A stretch of DNA of 40,123 bases from a virus. Of this stretch, positions 37,065 through 40,123 are shown in pieces. The position numbers were made by a program, and so were the translations under genes. Below the pieces are notes generated by a model. The model made no database searches and was not told the origin of the DNA. It saw only the letters and a list, made by a program, of their open reading frames with translations. Where the stretch lies: the IMG/VR virus record IMGVR_UViG_3300043427_003560, positions 1 through 40,123 of that record; one strand, written 5' to 3'. Every line of letters starts with the position of its first letter. The stretch's first letter is position 1.

Positions 37065-37311
37065 CTCCTTCGATCGCCCGCCGCTGTGGGAGGTGATGTA
37101 CCACGCCTTCTGGAGGTGCCCTAGAGAGAACTGGCGCCTGTCGGGCGCCTACATGATCCGCGCCCTGCGGGATTGGCTGGTACCTGAACCAGAGGAGCCG
37201 GGTTTCACTGCCACCGATGAGGCATTCGCCATCTGGGAGGAACGCAAGGCTCTCCGCATACTGCTAACCGCCGAAGCTGACCGCGCCGAGAAAGGGGAGG
37301 TGGGGGCATGA
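37057..37311 (+). CDS. Small paralogous protein, family B copy 1
   Basis: 84 residues starting MTDSFDRPPLWEVMYHAFWR. It shares the layout MTDxxxRPPLW, then ALRDWLVPE and a helical end (RKALRILLTAEADRAEKGE) with the protein at 37966-38214. A GGAGGA ribosome-binding site lies eight bases before the ATG. The family reminds me of small Synechococcus-phage proteins of unknown function. Confidence 0.6.
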   Translation: MTDSFDRPPLWEVMYHAFWRCPRENWRLSGAYMIRALRDWLVPEPEEPGFTATDEAFAIWEERKALRILLTAEADRAEKGEVGA

Positions 37312-37526
37312 CTGACGCCATCACAGCCATCCGCGCTGCGATCGACGCTGAGTACGCCCGCAGTCCCGCCCCGCCATCCACGGATGACTTTGCAGCGGCT
37401 GTGCTGCGGGCCGTGGCGGATCAGGTGGTGCCGCCGTGCAGCACGCGATCTGATCGCGGCACGCAGCGCATGATGATCCGCCACGAACTCCTCGCCATCG
37501 CCGCCGAGCTGGAGGGCAGTGGCTGA
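37308..37526 (+). CDS. Small paralogous protein, family C copy 1
   Basis: 72 residues starting MTDAITAIRAAIDAEYARSP. The block ALRAVADQVVPP...ELLAIAAELEG recurs in the protein at 38207-38521. ATGA overlap with the previous gene. Helical, function unknown. Confidence 0.6.
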   Translation: MTDAITAIRAAIDAEYARSPAPPSTDDFAAAVLRAVADQVVPPCSTRSDRGTQRMMIRHELLAIAAELEGSG

Positions 37527-37596
37527 GCCCTGCCCCGCCACCCTCGCCATCGTTGATGCCTTCAACGACCGCTACGGCCACCACACACGAAACTGA
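37519..37596 (+). pseudogene. Truncated third copy of the copy-A family
   Basis: A 25-codon frame from GTG 37519 reads PCPATLAIVDAFNDRYG then HHTRN and stops. It aligns with the N-termini of the genes at 36342 and 38514 (PATSAIVGAFDARYELCG) but ends before the conserved core. It looks like a decayed or recombined copy. Confidence 0.5.
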
Positions 37597-37601
37597 ATCC
37601 A

Positions 37602-37847
37602 ATGATTGATTTGCTGCCATGGTCAACAGAACCAAATGTCTCGGGCCGTTATCTATGCTTACGCGATGGCGTCTTCACCTTGTACGACATTGACTATTAC
37701 ACCGATCCACAGATGGGCATTTCTCAATGGGATGCCACGGAGGTTTGCAGCGGCACTAGGGCTGGGTGGAGTGTTGCCAGTCTGCAGCCTGCTCATTGGC
37801 TGCTAGTGAGCGCCCTGCCGCTGCCTGCGGGCGAGGTGCAGCCATGA
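37602..37847 (+). CDS. DUF551-like small protein
   Basis: 81 residues starting MIDLLPWSTEPNVSGRYLCL. The order W-x-P-SGRYL-DG, a central aspartate/tyrosine run and the final PAHWLLVSALPLPAGEVQP matches DUF551-like phage proteins. The ATG at 37602 follows the truncated copy after six bases. The next gene overlaps by ATGA. Confidence 0.55.
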   Translation: MIDLLPWSTEPNVSGRYLCLRDGVFTLYDIDYYTDPQMGISQWDATEVCSGTRAGWSVASLQPAHWLLVSALPLPAGEVQP

Positions 37848-37969
37848 CCTGGCCTATCTGGATTGACTCCAACGGCGGCAGCATTGGCCGCTTCCACTGG
37901 ATCAACACCGACAGCCGCCGGACTGCCAGCAGCTGGACCTTCTGGGGTGACTGGTGGTGGGGACGATGA
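37844..37969 (+). CDS. Tiny Trp-rich protein
   Basis: 41 residues, MTWPIWIDSNGGSIGRFHWI then TASSWTFWGDWWWGR, with 7 Trp. ATGA overlaps at both ends. Very Trp-rich and short; its coupling to genes on both sides argues that it is real. Function unknown. Confidence 0.5.
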   Translation: MTWPIWIDSNGGSIGRFHWINTDSRRTASSWTFWGDWWWGR

Positions 37970-38214
37970 CTGACACCCCCAACCGCCCGCCGCTGTGGTG
38001 GGCAATGCAAGGCGCCTACTTCGAGGGCCGCAACCCCGGCCTCAACGACCGCCACGGCTACGCCGCCGAGATCCGCGCCTTGCGGGACTGGTTGGTGCCG
38101 GAGGAGGAGCCACCAACAGCGGATGACCGCCTAGCCCGTGACTGGACTGTCAGGATGCGCCTCCGCGACCTGCTCACCGAACAGGCCGAGATTGCGGAGA
38201 GGGGTGATGGCTGA
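37966..38214 (+). CDS. Small paralogous protein, family B copy 2
   Basis: 82 residues starting MTDTPNRPPLWWAMQGAYFE, paralogous to 37057-37311: ALRDWLVPEEEPPTADDRLA and RLRDLLTEQAEIAERGDG are shared in layout. ATGA overlap at the start, next gene starts inside its last codons. Confidence 0.6.
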   Translation: MTDTPNRPPLWWAMQGAYFEGRNPGLNDRHGYAAEIRALRDWLVPEEEPPTADDRLARDWTVRMRLRDLLTEQAEIAERGDG

Positions 38215-38521
38215 CCTCTCACCTGCCGCGCAGGCGGTAAGTCGTGATCTTGCTCAAATCATGCAAGAGCTGAGCAAATACTGCCGAGTCAGCATTTCTG
38301 CTACGGACGCAGTGCCGATCACGCTTGAAACAACTGACGCCTCACTACAGGCCGGAATTAACGCTTTGTGTGCCGCCGCCCTGCGTGCTGCTGTGGATCA
38401 GGTGGTGCCGCCTGAGCAGAAGACACCTTGGGGATCAATAGTCCAAGCACATGCGGCAGAACTCAGGATCCGTAATGAATTTCTCGCCATCGCCGCCGAG
38501 CTGGAGGGCGCCAATGCCTGA
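38207..38521 (+). CDS. Small paralogous protein, family C copy 2
   Basis: 104 residues starting MADLSPAAQAVSRDLAQIMQ. The second half (LRAAVDQVVPPEQKTPWGSI, LRIRNEFLAIAAELEGANA) is related to 37308-37526. Overlaps the next gene by eight bases. Confidence 0.6.
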   Translation: MADLSPAAQAVSRDLAQIMQELSKYCRVSISATDAVPITLETTDASLQAGINALCAAALRAAVDQVVPPEQKTPWGSIVQAHAAELRIRNEFLAIAAELEGANA

Positions 38522-38762
38522 CCACTCCCCCGCCACCAGCGCCATCGTTGGCGCCTTCGACGCCCGCTACGAACTGTGCGGCCCGTTTGACGACAACTGG
38601 CAGGAGCTGTGCCTGGCGGCTGCGTTCCGCGTCCTGGCCGACCACCAGAGCCCCGAGTGGGATGGCGGCCCGCTGTACCACTGGCGCCCCGACGAGCGCA
38701 CCAGGCAGGAGCTGCGCAACATCGCGGAGGAGCTTGAATCTCTCCCCGATCCACAAGGCTAA
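38514..38762 (+). CDS. Small paralogous protein, copy A2
   Basis: 82 residues starting MPDHSPATSAIVGAFDARYE. Near-duplicate of 36342-36590 at DNA level over about 200 bases (GCCTTCGACGCCCG onward). Function unknown. The repetition of families A, B and C in both halves of the 36.3-38.8 kb region suggests an ancestral segment duplication followed by loss. Confidence 0.65.
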   Translation: MPDHSPATSAIVGAFDARYELCGPFDDNWQELCLAAAFRVLADHQSPEWDGGPLYHWRPDERTRQELRNIAEELESLPDPQG

Positions 38763-38786
38763 ATCTCTACAACCACCTCCAATTAC

Positions 38787-38960
38787 ATGCCTGCCATACG
38801 CCAATGGCTTGCCACCATAGAAGACGAGCCTCGTCGTACTCGTGACATCATCGTCCCGGCCCATAGCGCTTGGTCGGCGGCCTGGCTTTGCAGGCATCTC
38901 CATCCAGGCGTACGGATTACCATGATCCGGCCAGCGCGTCACCTCCAAGCCAACTCCTAA
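38787..38960 (+). CDS. Small hypothetical protein
   Basis: 57 residues starting MPAIRQWLATIEDEPRRTRD, then IIVPAHSAWSAAWLCRHLHP. It ends with TAA inside the left arm of a 12-base inverted repeat, so the repeat may act as its terminator. It starts 24 bases after the previous gene. Confidence 0.5.
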   Translation: MPAIRQWLATIEDEPRRTRDIIVPAHSAWSAAWLCRHLHPGVRITMIRPARHLQANS

Positions 38961-38980
38961 TTTCCTCCAAATTAGGAGTT
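38952..38980. repeat. Perfect 12-base inverted repeat
   Basis: AACTCCTAATTT (38952-38963) and AAATTAGGAGTT (38969-38980) flank CCTCC. The TAA stop of the preceding small gene lies within the left arm. A second hairpin, CGAGCC-CCTC-GGCTCG (38993-39008), follows immediately before the tRNA-like element. Possible terminator, operator or att-related site. Confidence 0.6.
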
Positions 38981-39011
38981 AGACTGCTTCCTCGAGCCCC
39001 TCGGCTCGTCC

Positions 39012-39081
39012 GGGTCGGTAGCCCAAGGAGAGGCAGCCAGGACAACTGGAACTCAGTGCTGGTTCAAATCCAGCCCGACCC
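39012..39081 (+). tRNA. tRNA-like element with irregular anticodon arm
   Basis: GGGTCGG (39012-39018) pairs perfectly with CCGACCC (39075-39081), and GCTGG-TTCAAAT-CCAGC (39058-39074) is a canonical T arm including the TTC loop. A D-like arm GCC...GGC fits at 39021-39034. The region where the anticodon arm belongs (about 39035-39057) has the right length but no five-base-pair stem with a seven-base loop; only CCAG-GACAA-CTGG pairs. The element is therefore a degenerate tRNA, a tRNA mimic or an att-derived tRNA fragment. Confidence 0.5.
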
Positions 39082-39224
39082 CTTCCTCAGATTCTGACCT
39101 GATTCAGGCGCGGCGATTTGCATCACAACGTTGCGGTGGCTCTTCAGCGCCGGCTTGAGCTAGGTATTCCCTGGGTTCCCGCCCTCTTGTCTTCGTTACA
39201 TTATGAATCAGCGGCTGCAGCTGA

Positions 39225-39986
39225 TTGTCAGAAGCCACGCGCTACGAACTCAATGGCACCCGCTACTACCGCGCTGGCGACGACCCCAACAAGGCCTATC
39301 CGTCCGTCACGGCTATCCTGAGCCGAACCTCCACGGAAGCCAGTAAGAAGGCGCTGCTCACCTGGAACCTCAACAACCCCGGCGGCCGTGAAGCAGCGGC
39401 TGCCCGGGGTACTGCGGTGCACGCTGCCTGTGAGGCCTACATCCGTGGGCTACCCATCGACATCGCTGATGACTACCGGCCCTACTGGAACGGCCTGGCG
39501 AAGCACCTCGACAAGTTCGACTACTTCATCTGGTCCGAGAAGCCACTCCGACCTGAGTGGAAGTTCTGTACCGGCGAGGATGGCATATCTCGCATTTGGT
39601 CCCATCAGTACGGTTACGCGGGTTGCCCAGACCTAGTCGGGGTCCGCAACGGCACCAATATCCTGCTGGACTTCAAGACTTCCGTCGGCCCCTACGCCCG
39701 CTACTACCCTAAGGACACCGATCGCTCCCTGTTCGGCGGCTGGTCCAAGTTCCGCAAGTGCTCCATCCAGCTGGCTGCCTACGCGATTGCCTGCAAGGAG
39801 ACCCTGGGTGTGACCATCGACGCCGCACAGATCCTGGTCTCAACCCCCGAGACCGATCAGAGCTTTTACTTACTGGGCGACGACCTCGAGCACTACCGTC
39901 ACAAGTGGCTCGTCAAGGTCCGCCAGTTCTACGACACCCTCGACCAGGAGGGCTCGGCAGAGGAGCGGCAGCTGGTGGTGGCGTGA
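39225..39986 (+). CDS. PD-(D/E)XK exonuclease (RecB/Cas4-like)
   Basis: 253 residues from TTG 39225 (in-frame stops directly upstream rule out an ATG). Motifs: YPSVTAILSRTS near the N-terminus, GTAVHAACEAYI (His of motif I), the PD-(D/E)XK core GCPDLVGVRNGTNILLDFKT S (PD and DxK spaced as in Cas4/RecB), and QLAAYAIACKE (motif with Q-xxx-Y). It would bind divalent metal and degrade DNA ends in recombination. It starts 140 bases after the tRNA-like element. The stop adjoins the next gene on the other strand. Confidence 0.8.
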   Translation: MSEATRYELNGTRYYRAGDDPNKAYPSVTAILSRTSTEASKKALLTWNLNNPGGREAAAARGTAVHAACEAYIRGLPIDIADDYRPYWNGLAKHLDKFDYFIWSEKPLRPEWKFCTGEDGISRIWSHQYGYAGCPDLVGVRNGTNILLDFKTSVGPYARYYPKDTDRSLFGGWSKFRKCSIQLAAYAIACKETLGVTIDAAQILVSTPETDQSFYLLGDDLEHYRHKWLVKVRQFYDTLDQEGSAEERQLVVA

Positions 39987-40123
39987 TTAGCTGATCACAC
40001 CGAGCAACTGAGCTCCAAGCAGGGCGCCCAACCAGAGCCAGCTCCAGTTACAGGACCAGTACCCTGGCGTGGTCTTGTCCTTCTTTTCGTCGCAGTTGTG
40101 GCGGCTCTTGAAGTTCTCGCGCC
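39987..40123 (-). CDS. Partial small membrane protein (N-terminus beyond window)
   Basis: The minus-strand frame reads RENFKSRHNCDEKKDKTTPG, then YWSCNWSWLWLGALLGAQLL and GVIS, and stops at TTA 39987. A charged part is followed by a C-terminal hydrophobic segment. It continues off the right edge, and its strand differs from the exonuclease. Function unknown. Confidence 0.45.
   Translation of the reverse strand, partial: RENFKSRHNCDEKKDKTTPGYWSCNWSWLWLGALLGAQLLGVIS

Noticed and set aside
39118-39321. Plus-strand frame overlapping the exonuclease start
   Set aside because: Starts at TTG, has no protein-like pattern in its second half and overlaps the motif-rich exonuclease frame.

Overview
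The window is a 40.1 kb piece of a tailed dsDNA phage (or prophage) genome. The packaging and virion genes in the left third are on the minus strand: a partial portal gene, large terminase, a probable small terminase, then ten structural or ejection-type genes up to about 13.56 kb. A divergent, gene-poor regulatory region follows (about 13.56-14.34 kb). The rest is a dense set of mostly plus-strand small genes typical of early/middle phage regions. The host is probably a picocyanobacterium. This is inference from GC-rich codon use, at least four GCGATCGC (HIP1-type) octamers, a minus-strand gene resembling NblA/short cyanobacterial helical proteins, and DUF551-like and other small families I associate with Synechococcus/Cyanobium phages. 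No integrase, lysis gene, polymerase or major capsid gene is visible; they may lie outside the window.

Left arm (1-13.6 kb, minus): terminase and portal are secure. Most of the others are Gly/Ala-rich proteins with hydrophobic patches and coiled coil, as expected of internal virion/ejection or tail-tube proteins. One 644-residue protein has about 39 consecutive 11-residue (hendecad) repeats, an unusually long predicted right-handed coiled-coil rod.

Middle (14.3-20.6 kb): small genes, many in cassettes of terminator hairpin, then a 20-base motif with TGCA at both ends, then a pyrimidine-rich leader, then the start codon. They include an OB-like protein with an SSB-type acidic tip, a secreted Cys-containing peptide, a Gp157-family protein and a HicA-like protein. 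A three-gene minus-strand island sits at 16.67-17.52 kb.

Central highlight (20.6-23.7 kb): four consecutive genes look like a complete ubiquitin-like modification system. They are a beta-grasp Ubl candidate ending in Gly, a JAB/JAMM metalloprotease with an intact HxH-x8-SxxD motif, a Cys-rich E2-like candidate, and a ThiF/E1-type adenylyltransferase with all ATP-site motifs and a candidate catalytic Cys. The gene order resembles PRTRC and Bil-type cassettes, but this one sits inside a phage early region.

Right part (23.7-40.1 kb): a DUF932 operon, a Dps-like ferritin on the minus strand, a ribbon-helix-helix regulator, a GP88-family protein, a clamp-like protein, SSB, a run of duplicated small paralogous genes (35.8-38.8 kb), a tRNA-like element with an irregular anticodon arm, and a PD-(D/E)XK exonuclease. 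SSB, clamp-like and exonuclease genes suggest a replication/recombination module. All assignments are from reading the sequence; no database search was run.
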